A stretch of DNA of 44,758 bases, from assembly GCA_021824575.1 (NCBI GenBank), contig JAKAKJ010000024.1, forward strand, positions 1 to 44,758, given 5' to 3'. This document shows, one piece after another, positions 13,063-22,084 of the stretch. A program made the position numbers and the translations under genes. Numbering within the stretch: the stretch's first letter is position 1; each line of letters begins with the position of its first letter. Source of the stretch: Chloroflexota bacterium (lineage in GTDB: Bacteria > Chloroflexota > Anaerolineae > Anaerolineales > Villigracilaceae). The notes under the pieces are model-generated. The model did not search any database. It was not told the origin of the DNA and saw only the letters and a program-made list of their open reading frames with translations.

Positions 13063-14226
13063 ATGATGCAGCCTTTTCTTCCCGGTTTGACACGTGATGA
13101 AATTTTGCGCTACTCGCGCCATCTTCTGATTCCTGAAGTGGGATTGGAAGGTCAGCGCAAGCTAAAAGCTTCGTCTGCGTTGATTATTGGCACGGGCGGG
13201 CTAGGATCGCCGGTCGCGCTTTATTTGGCGGCGGCCGGTATTGGTCACATCGGACTCGTGGATTACGATGTCGTGGATTCGTCGAATCTGCAGCGTCAGG
13301 TGATTCACGGAACGTCAACGGTCGGCAAACTAAAAGTCGAAAGCGCCAAAGCCAAGCTGTTGGATTTGAATCCCGATATCGAAGTGGATGTTTATAACGA
13401 GCCGTTCACATCCGGGAACGCCATGCGGATTGCGAAAGATTACGATATTTTGCTGGATGGCACGGATAATTTCCCGACGCGATATTTGACCAACGATGTC
13501 GCGGTGTTTCTTGGCAAGCCAAATGTGTATGCGTCGATCTATCGTTTCGATGGGCAGGTCAGCGTTTTCTATGCCAAGGAAGGCCCGTGCTATCGCTGTC
13601 TCTTCCCCGAACCGCCGCCGCCCGGACTCGTCCCTTCGTGCGCGGAAGGCGGCGTGCTCGGCGTGCTGCCCGGCACGATTGGAACCATCCAGGCAACCGA
13701 AGCGCTGAAAGTTTTGCTCGGTATCGGCGAACCATTGATCGGAAAGTTGTTGCTTTATAACGCGCTTGATATGTCGTTCGATTTTGTAAAGCTCAAGAAG
13801 AATCCGAATTGCCGCGTGTGCGGACCGAATGCCGATATCAAAGAGTTAATTGATTACGAGGAATTTTGCGGCGTGCCGAGTCATGACCACGATGAAGGTT
13901 CGGCTGGCGCGGGTTGGGACATTTCCGCACCCGAATTATCAGAGCGCTTAAAGCTGAATCATTTGAAACTTCTGGATGTCCGCGAGCCGCACGAGCTTGA
14001 AATTTCTGCGATTCCAAATGCGGTCAACATTCCGCTCGGACAATTGGCGGCCCGTTTATCTGAGCTTGACTCAGCGGAAGATATGGTTGTGTTTTGCAAA
14101 GCCGGTACGCGTTCCGCGCGCGCGTTGGAGTTGTTGGTCAGTGCCGGATTTAAGAAAGTGAAGAATCTCAAAGGCGGCATCAACGCCTGGGCAAAAGAAG
14201 TGGATACAAATTTGCCGATCTATTAA
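13063..14226 (+). CDS. moeZ: Sulfur carrier protein adenylyltransferase/sulfurtransferase (ThiF + rhodanese, MoeZ-like)
   Basis: The 387-residue protein joins two domains. The N-terminal E1-like adenylyltransferase (about residues 5-255) has GTGGLGSPVALYLAAAGIG for ATP binding, SSNLQRQV, and two CxxC zinc pairs (CYRC and CRVC). The C-terminal rhodanese domain (about 285-385) has VVFCKAGTRSARAL with the active-site Cys. Such proteins adenylate the Gly-Gly end of a sulfur carrier and then convert it to a thiocarboxylate. The natural clients here are the two carriers at 10192 and 12633. Two ATGs stand in tandem at 13063. Before the insertion upstream, the first would have overlapped the carrier stop. 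Confidence 0.92.
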   Translation: MMQPFLPGLTRDEILRYSRHLLIPEVGLEGQRKLKASSALIIGTGGLGSPVALYLAAAGIGHIGLVDYDVVDSSNLQRQVIHGTSTVGKLKVESAKAKLLDLNPDIEVDVYNEPFTSGNAMRIAKDYDILLDGTDNFPTRYLTNDVAVFLGKPNVYASIYRFDGQVSVFYAKEGPCYRCLFPEPPPPGLVPSCAEGGVLGVLPGTIGTIQATEALKVLLGIGEPLIGKLLLYNALDMSFDFVKLKKNPNCRVCGPNADIKELIDYEEFCGVPSHDHDEGSAGAGWDISAPELSERLKLNHLKLLDVREPHELEISAIPNAVNIPLGQLAARLSELDSAEDMVVFCKAGTRSARALELLVSAGFKKVKNLKGGINAWAKEVDTNLPIY

Positions 14227-14230
14227 TCGA

Positions 14231-14258
14231 GTCGTTGCGAGCGAAGCGAAGCAATCTT
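14231..14258. repeat. Partial copy of family A dispersed repeat
   Basis: GTCGTTGCGAGCGAAGCGAAGC followed by AATCTT matches the left half of the 12137-12225 unit. The right half is absent. Confidence 0.6.
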
Positions 14259-14290
14259 CTGTTGCATGGAAAGTAGAAAGTGGAGAGAAG

Positions 14291-14325
14291 AATCTCCCGT
14301 CGATAATTTTGGCGGGAGATTTTTG
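14291..14325 (+). terminator. Terminator of the cysteine operon
   Basis: AATCTCCCG (14291-14299) pairs with CGGGAGATT (14313-14321), followed by TTTTG. It closes the transcript running from cysM to moeZ. Confidence 0.75.
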
Positions 14326-14392
14326 TTCTGGTGAATGATTTTCGTTCCAATGTCTCGCTGGTAAAATTGCTCTTATTATCAAAGGAGAATGT

Positions 14393-15805
14393 ATGGCTGG
14401 TCTTCCCGTTTCCAACGAAAAACACGTTTACGATAATATTCTCGGCGCGATTGGCTGGACTCCGCTCGTGCGATTAGGACGTGTCGCTTCAAGCGTTCAG
14501 ATTCCAATCTATGCCAAACTGGAAAATCTAAATCCCGGCGGGAGCATCAAAGATCGCGTTGGTTTAAATATCATCGAGCAGGCGGAAAAACGAGGCGAAC
14601 TCAAACCGGGTGGGACGGTGGTCGAGGCGACATCGGGCAACACTGGCGTGGGGCTTGCGATTGCATCGGCTCTCAAAGGTTATAAAACCATTTTTGTCAT
14701 GCCCGATAAAATGAGCAACGAAAAGATCATGCTGTTGCGCGCATACGGGGCGAAGGTTGTCATCACGCCGACCGCCGTCGCGCCGGACGATCCGCGTTCG
14801 TATTATGAAGTCGCCAAAAAATTCGCGCGTGAAACGCCGAATGCGATTTTAGCAAATCAATATCACAATCCCGATAATCCCATCACGCACGAGTTGACCA
14901 CCGGCCCCGAAATTTGGGAACAGACCGACGGCAAAGTCACGGATGTCATTATCGGCATGGGGACGGGTGGAACGATTTCGGGCATTGGTCATTATCTCAA
15001 ATCGAAAAATCCAAAGATCAAAATTGTCGGCGTGGATATTGAAGGCTCGATCCTGACCGAGATTTGGCAGAACAAGGGGAAAGTCCCGGCGGGCGCGTAC
15101 CCGAAGACATACAAGGTCGAAGGCATTGGCGAGGATTTTTTGCCAACCACGACTGATATTTCGGTTGTGGATGACATTGTGCGCGTGAATGATCGCGAGT
15201 CGTTCTTGTGGGCGCGTCAGCTTGTGAGGCAGGAGGGAATCTTCGCGGGCGGCTCGACCGGCTCGGCTCTCGCGGGCACGATGAAATACGCGTCGAAATT
15301 ATCCGGCGAGCGTTTGATCGTCGTGATCTTCCCTGATAGCGGTTCGCGTTACCTTTCAAAGTTCTACGATAACAAATGGATGCGCGAAAACGGATTCCTC
15401 GAGATGGAATTTGGCGAAGTGACTCTCGGCGATTTGCTTTTCGTCAAGCCAAACAAAACGCTTCACATCGCGGCGTTGGGCGACTCGATGCGTAAAGTGA
15501 TAACGTCCATGCGACAGAACGCCATCTCACAAATGCCTGTTGTCGGCGCGGACGGAACTCTGGTTGGCACCATCGAAGAATTGGATTTGTTGAATCATCT
15601 GTTGGAAAGTCATCAACATAGTCATGATGAACCGATTGATCGCCTTGTGCAAAACGCCAAAGCAGTCTTCCCGCCGGAGACATCCCTTGACGAGGCGATG
15701 CCCATGCTTACAGATGGCTTTGCGCTGATTGTGGTTGAGCAGGGCAAGCCGGCAGGAATCCTGACCAAGATTGATGTTCTGGATTATGTTGCCGGAAGAA
15801 TTTGA
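14393..15805 (+). CDS. Cystathionine beta-synthase / cysteine synthase with CBS domains
   Basis: The 470-residue protein has a fold-type II PLP domain (about residues 12-335): IGWTPLVRLG, NPGGSIKDRVGLN with PLP Lys53, TSGNTGVGLAIAS and GMGTGGTISGIG. A pair of CBS domains follows (about 350-470), one with ISQMPVVGADGTLVGTIEE and one ending PAGILTKIDVLDYV. PLP-plus-CBS proteins act as cystathionine beta-synthase or cysteine synthase; the CBS pair often senses adenosyl compounds. AAAGGAG precedes the ATG. It stands just after the carrier-dependent cysteine operon but behind that operon's terminator, so it is probably a separate unit. Confidence 0.9.
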   Translation: MAGLPVSNEKHVYDNILGAIGWTPLVRLGRVASSVQIPIYAKLENLNPGGSIKDRVGLNIIEQAEKRGELKPGGTVVEATSGNTGVGLAIASALKGYKTIFVMPDKMSNEKIMLLRAYGAKVVITPTAVAPDDPRSYYEVAKKFARETPNAILANQYHNPDNPITHELTTGPEIWEQTDGKVTDVIIGMGTGGTISGIGHYLKSKNPKIKIVGVDIEGSILTEIWQNKGKVPAGAYPKTYKVEGIGEDFLPTTTDISVVDDIVRVNDRESFLWARQLVRQEGIFAGGSTGSALAGTMKYASKLSGERLIVVIFPDSGSRYLSKFYDNKWMRENGFLEMEFGEVTLGDLLFVKPNKTLHIAALGDSMRKVITSMRQNAISQMPVVGADGTLVGTIEELDLLNHLLESHQHSHDEPIDRLVQNAKAVFPPETSLDEAMPMLTDGFALIVVEQGKPAGILTKIDVLDYVAGRI

Positions 15806-16022
15806 ATAAATGTAAAAATTGTTCGGCATCGCGCATAACATTTTCGCGTATATCACGTTAAGCATATTTATCCTATTGTTCGACGCAATACTTTTACGAA
15901 TGAAGAATCTGTTATTGGGTTTTCATTTTTGTAGACACGTAACCTCCGGTATTGGTTTTCGACATGGTTATGTAAGTAGAGTAGAGGACTCTAACTTCTA
16001 ACTCAAATGGAGGTTCGTTGAA
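15806..16022 (+). other. Intergenic region, no clear element
   Basis: This A/T-richer stretch of 217 bp precedes the secreted-protein gene. It ends in a GGAGG ribosome-binding site. I found no convincing promoter pair or hairpin, and only very short frames. Confidence 0.4.
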
Positions 16023-16715
16023 ATGAAAAGTAAAACTGTTTTGGCGGTGCTGTTGGCTGTGGCCCTGGTGGCCGTAGTAGTTGCATCTGCTGCAGCGGCA
16101 GCGCCGTCGCAAGCCGTGTCAACAGATACGCCAACTGCAACGTTGACTGAAACACCCGCGCCCAGTGAGACGCCATCACCAATGCCGACCGCGAATCCTT
16201 GTATGGCGTCGGGCGGAACATCCAGTGGCGGCGGCACGCCTGTTGTTGTTGGAACTTCCACCGGCAGCGATTCTTCAGAGGGCAATGCCGGACAGCCGGT
16301 TGCCGAAGCCTTATGCAATTTCTTTAATACCAACCTGGGATTAACCTATGACGACATCACCGGCCTCCACCAACAGGGATTTGGCTTTGGCGAAATTGCG
16401 CAAGCCTGCTGGATGGCCTTGGAATTGCAGCAGGAAAATACCACTGGCGACACGACCCTGACTTGCCAGCAAATTCTGGATGCCAAGCAGGGCAATGACA
16501 TCAGTTCACTTGGTTTGGGCGTTAGCAACTGGGGCCAGTTGAAAAAGCTCGTCTTGAAGAACCCTCACATGAATCTTGGTTTTGTCGTGACTGGCCGAGC
16601 TGTTGGCTTGCTCAGCGGCACCAGCTTCCCCGGCAATGGTCATGGTCAAGGTAATGGAAATGGGCAAGGTGGCAATCCGGGGAATGGTCACGGTCATGGC
16701 CCAGGCGGCCATTAG
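16023..16715 (+). CDS. Secreted protein with low-complexity Gly/His-rich tail
   Basis: The 230-residue product begins MKSKTVLAVLLAVALVAVVV, a signal peptide ending in an Ala-rich cleavage region. A Thr/Pro/Ser stalk follows. The core has four Cys residues and the motifs EALCNFFNTNLGLTYDDI, GFGFGEIAQACWMALEL and CQQILDAKQG. The tail is made of Gly, Asn and His repeats (GNGHGQGNGNGQGG and similar). No enzyme motif is visible. The His-rich end could bind metal, which is an inference. A strong terminator follows. Confidence 0.78.
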   Translation: MKSKTVLAVLLAVALVAVVVASAAAAAPSQAVSTDTPTATLTETPAPSETPSPMPTANPCMASGGTSSGGGTPVVVGTSTGSDSSEGNAGQPVAEALCNFFNTNLGLTYDDITGLHQQGFGFGEIAQACWMALELQQENTTGDTTLTCQQILDAKQGNDISSLGLGVSNWGQLKKLVLKNPHMNLGFVVTGRAVGLLSGTSFPGNGHGQGNGNGQGGNPGNGHGHGPGGH

Positions 16716-16738
16716 TTTCAATTGAAAGTTCGCAAGCG

Positions 16739-16773
16739 AATATCCGAGTCTTCACGGACTCGGATATTTTTTT
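16739..16773 (+). terminator. Intrinsic terminator after the secreted-protein gene
   Basis: AATATCCGAGTC (16739-16750) pairs perfectly with GACTCGGATATT (16757-16768); a run of T continues to 16773. Confidence 0.9.
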
Positions 16774-16809
16774 ATTAGACGATGAACTCGCCGGTATAGT
16801 CATATTTCT

Positions 16810-16850
16810 GGCGTAATGTGATTGGCATTTTACGTTTTACGCATTACGCC
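16810..16850. repeat. Short inverted repeat upstream of alr
   Basis: GGCGTAATG and CATTACGCC are perfect 9-bp arms around a T-rich 23-nt centre. This is a likely dispersed repeat rather than an operator. It ends 13 nt before the alr start and could affect ribosome access. Confidence 0.6.
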
Positions 16851-16863
16851 TTAGAATCGGCCA

Positions 16864-17958
16864 ATGCGTCCAACTTATCTTGAAGTCAATCTTCCTCGTT
16901 TGAAACAGAATCTTGAAAATATCCGCGCACACGTCGCGCCTGCGAAGGTGATGGCTGTGCTGAAAGCCAATGCCTATGGTCATGGCATAGACGGCGTCGC
17001 GCCATATATCGCGCCGCACGCGGATTATATTGGCGTCGCCCTGGTGGAGGAGGGGATTCATTTGCGCGAGATCGGGATCCATAAACCGATTCTCGTCATG
17101 GGCGGAACTCTTCCCGAACAAATCCCGGCCTTTATCCAACACAATTTGACCCTCGCGGCTTCTTCGCTTGAATTACTGGATGCTGCGGAGCAAGCCGCAC
17201 AAAGTGCAAAAACAAAACTCAAGGTTCATCTTAAGATTGATACTGGCATGGAACGAATCGGTGTTCATGATTATGAAGCCGAGCCATTCCTTGAAAAATC
17301 CCTGTCGTGTAGCCATTTAGACATCGAAGGAATATTTTCTCACTTTGCAAACTCGGATGCGCCTGATCTCGTCCATGCCAAATTGCAACTGGAGCGGTTC
17401 AGCGAAGTTTTGTATTTCTATGAAAGGCGCAGTCTGCCGCGTCCGCCGATTCGTCACATGGCGAATTCGGGTGCGGTGCTGCAATTGCCGGAAAGTCATT
17501 TCGATATGGTGCGTCCGGGCCTGATGTTTTATGGAGTCTATCCGGGGCGCGATGTCAAACGTACAGTTGATGTCAAACCCGCGCTGACATGGCATTCGCG
17601 CGTCGCATACAGCAAAATCACACAGCCCGGACGGCCGGTCAGCTATGGGTCGCTGTGGCAGCCGCAAAGTCCCGCGCGAATCGTGACCATTCCGTGCGGA
17701 TATGCCGACGGCTATTTTCGCCGCATGACGAATCAAGCGCAGGTCATCGTCAATGGAAAAAAATATCCGCAAGTGGGACGCATTTGCATGGATCAATTCA
17801 TGGTCAATGTCGGCAATGATGACGCAGAGGCCGGCGACGAAGTTGTTTTGTTCGGCGATGGCATCACGGCTGAAGATCTCGCTGAATGGGCGGGCACGAA
17901 CGAATATGAAGTGATGACCAACATCAGTGCCCGGGTGCCGCGCGTGTTTGTTCGATAA
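16864..17958 (+). CDS. alr: Alanine racemase
   Basis: The 364-residue PLP enzyme makes D-alanine for peptidoglycan. KANAYGHG places the PLP Lys at residue 34. VSYGSLW carries the catalytic Tyr of the second domain, and the conserved PCGYADGY and GRICMDQFMVNV segments follow. Length and domain order are typical. It stands before lspA and rluD, a loosely cell-envelope-related cluster. The ribosome-binding site is weak, and an inverted repeat lies immediately upstream. No second alanine racemase is seen in this window. Confidence 0.94.
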   Translation: MRPTYLEVNLPRLKQNLENIRAHVAPAKVMAVLKANAYGHGIDGVAPYIAPHADYIGVALVEEGIHLREIGIHKPILVMGGTLPEQIPAFIQHNLTLAASSLELLDAAEQAAQSAKTKLKVHLKIDTGMERIGVHDYEAEPFLEKSLSCSHLDIEGIFSHFANSDAPDLVHAKLQLERFSEVLYFYERRSLPRPPIRHMANSGAVLQLPESHFDMVRPGLMFYGVYPGRDVKRTVDVKPALTWHSRVAYSKITQPGRPVSYGSLWQPQSPARIVTIPCGYADGYFRRMTNQAQVIVNGKKYPQVGRICMDQFMVNVGNDDAEAGDEVVLFGDGITAEDLAEWAGTNEYEVMTNISARVPRVFVR

Positions 17959-18010
17959 TCGGTGTAAAATAGGACGCGCCTTGAGCGTAGAAATTTCATG
18001 AGGTGAACGA

Positions 18011-18529
18011 TTGAATCGATATTTACGTGATTATTTGATATTACTGGTCCCGGCGGGTTTGATTGTCGCGCTCGATCAATGGACAAAGTGGCTGGTGCGG
18101 ACAAACCTGCCGTTTGAAGGCACATGGCTTCCCGGCTGGTTGAGTTGGTTGAGTCCGTATGCGCGCATCGTAAATTGGTCGAACAGCGGCGCGGCGTTTG
18201 GCTCGTTTCAAAATGGCAACGCGGTGTTTACTGTGCTGGCGATCCTGGTCATTATTGCGATCATCTATTATTTTCCGCGCGTTGAAGCCAGCGACTGGAC
18301 ACTGCGCGCCGCGATGTGTCTGCAAATGGGCGGCGCGGCTGGCAATCTGGTTGACCGCTTGTTGGCGGGCAAGGTCACGGATTTTATTTCCATCGGCACG
18401 TTTCCTGTTTTCAACGTGGCTGACTCTTCGATCACGGTCGGCGTGGTTGTGTTGTTGATCGGTGTTTGGATCAAGGAGCGTAGCGAAAAGAATAAAGCCG
18501 CGGCGACAAACGCTGGCACGGAGTCGTGA
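18011..18529 (+). CDS. lspA: Lipoprotein signal peptidase (signal peptidase II)
   Basis: The 172-residue membrane protein cleaves prolipoproteins after lipidation. It has four membrane segments, the VALDQWTKW motif at residues 19-27, the NSGAAFGSF motif, and the two catalytic Asp motifs NLVDRLLAGKVTDF and FNVADSSITVG. The start is TTG at 18011, supported by GAGGTG six bases upstream. A Lys/Asn-rich cytoplasmic tail ends the protein. Its stop overlaps the GTG start of rluD (GTGA). It would process the several lipoproteins in this window together with lgt. Confidence 0.95.
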   Translation: MNRYLRDYLILLVPAGLIVALDQWTKWLVRTNLPFEGTWLPGWLSWLSPYARIVNWSNSGAAFGSFQNGNAVFTVLAILVIIAIIYYFPRVEASDWTLRAAMCLQMGGAAGNLVDRLLAGKVTDFISIGTFPVFNVADSSITVGVVVLLIGVWIKERSEKNKAAATNAGTES

Positions 18530-19473
18530 CCGAGGACGTTTTCACGTTTCGCTTCAATAACCCGGACGGGGAGCGGCTCGACCATTTTTTGGTCCAGTCG
18601 CTTCCTGATTTTTCGCGCACGCGTCTGCAAGCGCTCATCAAGGATGGCTTTGTGCGTGTGAATGGCGCGCCCGCCAAAAAATCCGGGCAGATGCTCGAAC
18701 AAAATATGTTGGTCGAAGTTCGCATCCCGCCAACTGCGCCGACGGGTTTGATCGGCGAAGATATTCCGCTCGATATTGTTTTTGAAAATGATGATGTGAT
18801 CGTCATCAATAAACCCGCAGGAATGGTTGTCCATCCCGCCGCGGGTCACGATTCAGGAACGTTGGTCCATGCGGTGCTTGGGTATGATCCCGACATCGAA
18901 GGCATTGGCGGCGAAGAACGCCCCGGCGTTGTACATCGTTTGGATAAAGAAACATCGGGTTTGATTCTGCTGGCAAAGAACGATAGAGCGCATCGCTGGC
19001 TCCAGGATCAATTCCGATTGCGAAAAGTTGAAAAAACATATTTGGCTTTGGTTGATGGCAAACCGCCAACTCCCTCCGGCCGCGTCGAAGCCGCGATCGG
19101 GCGCGATTCAAATCATCGAAAGAAAATGGCAATCGTTTCAGAGCACAAAGGTCGCGAGGCAATCAGTGAGTACAAAACTTTAGAGTCTTTCCAAAATCAT
19201 ACACTGCTTGAATTTCATCCGTTGACGGGTCGCACACATCAAATCCGCTTGCACTGTGCGTTCCTTGGTTGTCCGATTGTTGGAGATGAAATTTATGGGA
19301 GGCAGAAATCTTCCATACCGATCGGCAGGCATTTCTTACACGCTCAAAAATTGAAAGTGATTTTGCCCGGCGAAAACCAGCTGCGCGTTTTTGAGGCACC
19401 GTTACCGGAGGAACTATCTAAAGTCATCGAAGCCCTGAGAAAGGAAAAAATGAAATGGAATTCATTGACCTGA
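18526..19473 (+). CDS. rluD: Ribosomal large subunit pseudouridine synthase, RluD family
   Basis: The 315-residue protein has an N-terminal S4 RNA-binding domain (about 15-75) and a RluA/RluD catalytic domain with [17 protein letters not shown], Asp140 being the catalytic residue. VHPAAGH and [11 protein letters not shown] are further family motifs. It isomerises uridines in 23S rRNA. The GTG start overlaps the lspA stop, so translation is coupled. The last 19 nt overlap the following aldolase gene. RluD is favoured over RluA or RluC by the S4 domain and motif set, but the target uridines are not certain. Confidence 0.92.
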   Translation: MTEDVFTFRFNNPDGERLDHFLVQSLPDFSRTRLQALIKDGFVRVNGAPAKKSGQMLEQNMLVEVRIPPTAPTGLIGEDIPLDIVFENDDVIVINKPAGMVVHPAAGHDSGTLVHAVLGYDPDIEGIGGEERPGVVHRLDKETSGLILLAKNDRAHRWLQDQFRLRKVEKTYLALVDGKPPTPSGRVEAAIGRDSNHRKKMAIVSEHKGREAISEYKTLESFQNHTLLEFHPLTGRTHQIRLHCAFLGCPIVGDEIYGRQKSSIPIGRHFLHAQKLKVILPGENQLRVFEAPLPEELSKVIEALRKEKMKWNSLT

Positions 19474-20492
19474 GATCGGATACTGTTACGAAACCGACGC
19501 CTGAAATGCGCGAAGCGATGGCTGAGGCTGAAGTCGGCGACGATGTTTACATGGATGATCCGACCGTCAATAAGTTGCAGGAGAAAGCGGCGGAGATGCT
19601 CGGCAAGGAAGACTCGCTTTTCGTTCCGTCTGGGACGATGGGGAATCTGCTGGCTTTGCTGGTTCATTGCCAGCGCGGGGACGAAGCGATCGTCGGCGAT
19701 TGCTCTCATATTTATTTGAATGAAGCCGGCGGAATGGCGGCGCTGGGCGGCATCTATCCGCATGCGATCAAGAATCAAACCGATGGCACGCTTGCGCTCG
19801 ATGATATTCTCTCAGCGATTCAAAGCGAAAATGTTCACCACACGATTACGCGGCTGGTTTGCATAGAAAACACACAGAATGTTTGTGGCGGCGTTCCATT
19901 GACAGTCGAATACACACGCGCGGTTGGGAAGTTGGCGCGCGAAAATAATTTGCTGTTTCACATTGATGGCGCGCGGGTTTTCAACGCTGCAACCGCACAG
20001 AATGTGTCAGTGGAGGAATTGGTCGAACCGGCAGATTCGGTAATGTTTTGTTTGAGTAAAGGGCTTTGCTCGCCGGTCGGTTCCATGTTGGTGGGATCGA
20101 AAAAATTTGTTGCGCGAGCGCGCCATCTTCGCAAAATGCTGGGCGGCGGAATGCGGCAGGTCGGCGTGCTGGCCGCAGCTGGGTTGATTTCGTTGGAGAA
20201 AATGTCGAAGCGGTTGGGCGAGGATCACGCGCGGGCGAAGAAATTGGCCGATGGCCTGAGGCAGGTCAATGGTCTGGTTTTGGACGCGGGTACGCCGTTC
20301 ACGAATATGATCTATTTCGATTTGGCGAATGACGTTCGATTGAACGCGTTCCAAGTCACGGAGAAGATGAAGGAACGCGGCATTTTGTTGGATCCCGATA
20401 ACGACAGGCGTTTCCGGCTGGTGACACATTATTGGATTGACGATGCGGCAGTCGGTAAAACCGTTGAAGCGTTTGCCAAAGTTTTGAACTAA
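19455..20492 (+). CDS. ltaE: Low-specificity L-threonine aldolase
   Basis: The 345-residue fold-type I PLP enzyme splits threonine or allo-threonine to glycine and acetaldehyde. It starts [20 protein letters not shown], has [22 protein letters not shown] and [11 protein letters not shown], and carries the PLP Lys202 in [11 protein letters not shown]. Length is normal. It overlaps the end of rluD by 19 nt, with AAGGA upstream of its ATG, and forms the last gene of the lspA-rluD-ltaE set before a bidirectional terminator. Confidence 0.93.
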   Translation: MEFIDLRSDTVTKPTPEMREAMAEAEVGDDVYMDDPTVNKLQEKAAEMLGKEDSLFVPSGTMGNLLALLVHCQRGDEAIVGDCSHIYLNEAGGMAALGGIYPHAIKNQTDGTLALDDILSAIQSENVHHTITRLVCIENTQNVCGGVPLTVEYTRAVGKLARENNLLFHIDGARVFNAATAQNVSVEELVEPADSVMFCLSKGLCSPVGSMLVGSKKFVARARHLRKMLGGGMRQVGVLAAAGLISLEKMSKRLGEDHARAKKLADGLRQVNGLVLDAGTPFTNMIYFDLANDVRLNAFQVTEKMKERGILLDPDNDRRFRLVTHYWIDDAAVGKTVEAFAKVLN

Positions 20493-20497
20493 AAAAC

Positions 20498-20522
20498 AAG
20501 CCCGGATAAAGCCGGGCTTTTC
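20498..20522. terminator. Bidirectional intrinsic terminator
   Basis: AAGCCCGG and CCGGGCTT (20498-20505 and 20512-20519) form an 8-bp stem, followed by T on the plus strand and preceded by an A-run that becomes GTTTTTT on the minus strand. It separates ltaE from the convergent GGDEF gene. Confidence 0.85.
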
Positions 20523-22080
20523 ATTCGATTTTATCCAATTGCTTTTGATCTGGAGAGGGTTCGATTTGATTTCGCCCGCGTGCCTTTGCGATATAAAGAC
20601 GGCGGTCAGCGAGGTCTATCAGTTTGATTGCCTCGGTGGCTTCATCCGGAAACATTGCGACGCCCTGGCTGATGGTTGGCATGTGGATGGGATCTTTTTC
20701 GTGGTTTTGGATAGCCAGCGTGGACAGCGTTGAGCGAATCCGGTGGGCGATTTGCAGGGCTTGATCGGCATTGGCGTTGGGCAGGGAAATGACAAACTCT
20801 TCGCCGCCCCAGCGCCCAACGGCATCAGAAGCCTTGATGTGTTGTTTGATCGTAGCGCACAAAGATGTAAGTATTTCGTCTCCAGCCAGGTGTCCGTAGG
20901 TATCGTTATATTGTTTGAAGTAATCTATGTCGAGCATGATTAAGCTTAACGGCTGTTTATCTTGCAAGGCTTGGTCGGCTTGTTGTTTTAGCAGTTTCAA
21001 AAAGTATCCATGGTTGTAAACGCCCGTCAAACTATCGAGCCGGGTCTGGAATTCGACTTGTGAGTGGCGATAGGCGTTGTCGAGCGCCAGCGCCGCGTGC
21101 TGTGCCAGGTTCGAAAGCAATTCCAGATCGGCGCGGTCGAAGGCGTTCGGGCGATATGACCCGATCACGATGATTCCATCCACGCCAGTGCCGCGCATCG
21201 GGACGCCCATCCACGACAGGCTGGTCTTGTGCTTTCCAACCAGGATGAGCCGCACTCTTGGCAAAGTCACATCTTTGCGAAGGTCCGGAAGAAACAGGCT
21301 TTCCTGGTTCTCGAACACCCAGCCTGAAAGTGTTCCCTCCAGTTTGACGCGCTGGTTCTCGTAATATTGCTTGTCGTCATAGATCAGCTCGAGGCGCATT
21401 TCATCGCCTTCCCGCATGCCGACGAAGTACGTGTCGGCTTCCACAGCGTTTCGCAGGGCCGTGTTGAGAAGTTTCAAAACCTGCTGGGTTTCCAGCGACG
21501 AGACGATTTGGCGGCTGAACTCGGTGATCGTTTCGAGTTTGCGGATGCGGTCGCGCGACAGGTTCTTTAGCTGTCTGATCGTTTCAACTGTGATCAGCGC
21601 GATGATCGCGACACTTATGTGGAAAACCCAGCTCCGCATCGGAACTGTCCTTCCGCGTTCGAAGACCATGATGAGCGCGGTTGACAGGATCACCAACAGA
21701 TAAGCGGGCCCTCCTTCGGCGATGATGGAGGATGTAATGGCTGCCAGGATCAACAAAACGGCGATGTAAAGAGCGAGTTGGCTGCTGGTCAAAAAAGTAA
21801 GCGCGGCCAGCCCGGCAGCAATAAAGATCGCATTGAACCAGTTATAAATATCGCGGAAATGGGGAGAGGAAACCAGGAGAAAATTGAAGACAAACAAATA
21901 AACGATCCCGATGATGCCAAGGGTGATCAATGTAACGTTGGCGCCGGGGTTTTGGGGCCAAATTGCGACCCCGGTAAAGACGATGATTGCCAATGCGGCC
22001 ATGCCTGCAATGACGGATGGCCGCACCGAAATCCTATGTTCCTGAGGTGTAAATCCAGGCTTGGAAATTTTTGTAGGCAT
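20521..22080 (-). CDS. Membrane GAF-GGDEF diguanylate cyclase
   Basis: The 519-residue protein has about six membrane segments in the first 170 residues, a GAF domain (about 190-340) and a GGDEF domain (about 355-505). The active site is intact: GGEEF at 425-429, with DSLTGVYNHGYF and DIDYFKQYND as metal and nucleotide motifs. It should make cyclic di-GMP. The inhibitory RxxD site five residues upstream reads KASD, so product inhibition may be altered. It starts 4 nt after the stop of the HD-GYP gene, so synthesis and breakdown enzymes are co-transcribed. Confidence 0.92.
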   Translation of the reverse strand: MPTKISKPGFTPQEHRISVRPSVIAGMAALAIIVFTGVAIWPQNPGANVTLITLGIIGIVYLFVFNFLLVSSPHFRDIYNWFNAIFIAAGLAALTFLTSSQLALYIAVLLILAAITSSIIAEGGPAYLLVILSTALIMVFERGRTVPMRSWVFHISVAIIALITVETIRQLKNLSRDRIRKLETITEFSRQIVSSLETQQVLKLLNTALRNAVEADTYFVGMREGDEMRLELIYDDKQYYENQRVKLEGTLSGWVFENQESLFLPDLRKDVTLPRVRLILVGKHKTSLSWMGVPMRGTGVDGIIVIGSYRPNAFDRADLELLSNLAQHAALALDNAYRHSQVEFQTRLDSLTGVYNHGYFLKLLKQQADQALQDKQPLSLIMLDIDYFKQYNDTYGHLAGDEILTSLCATIKQHIKASDAVGRWGGEEFVISLPNANADQALQIAHRIRSTLSTLAIQNHEKDPIHMPTISQGVAMFPDEATEAIKLIDLADRRLYIAKARGRNQIEPSPDQKQLDKIE

Positions 22081-22084
22081 GGAT

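Noticed and set aside
16506-16803. Minus-strand frames opposite the Gly/His-rich protein
   Set aside because: They arise from low-complexity repeats on the coding strand and cross the terminator.
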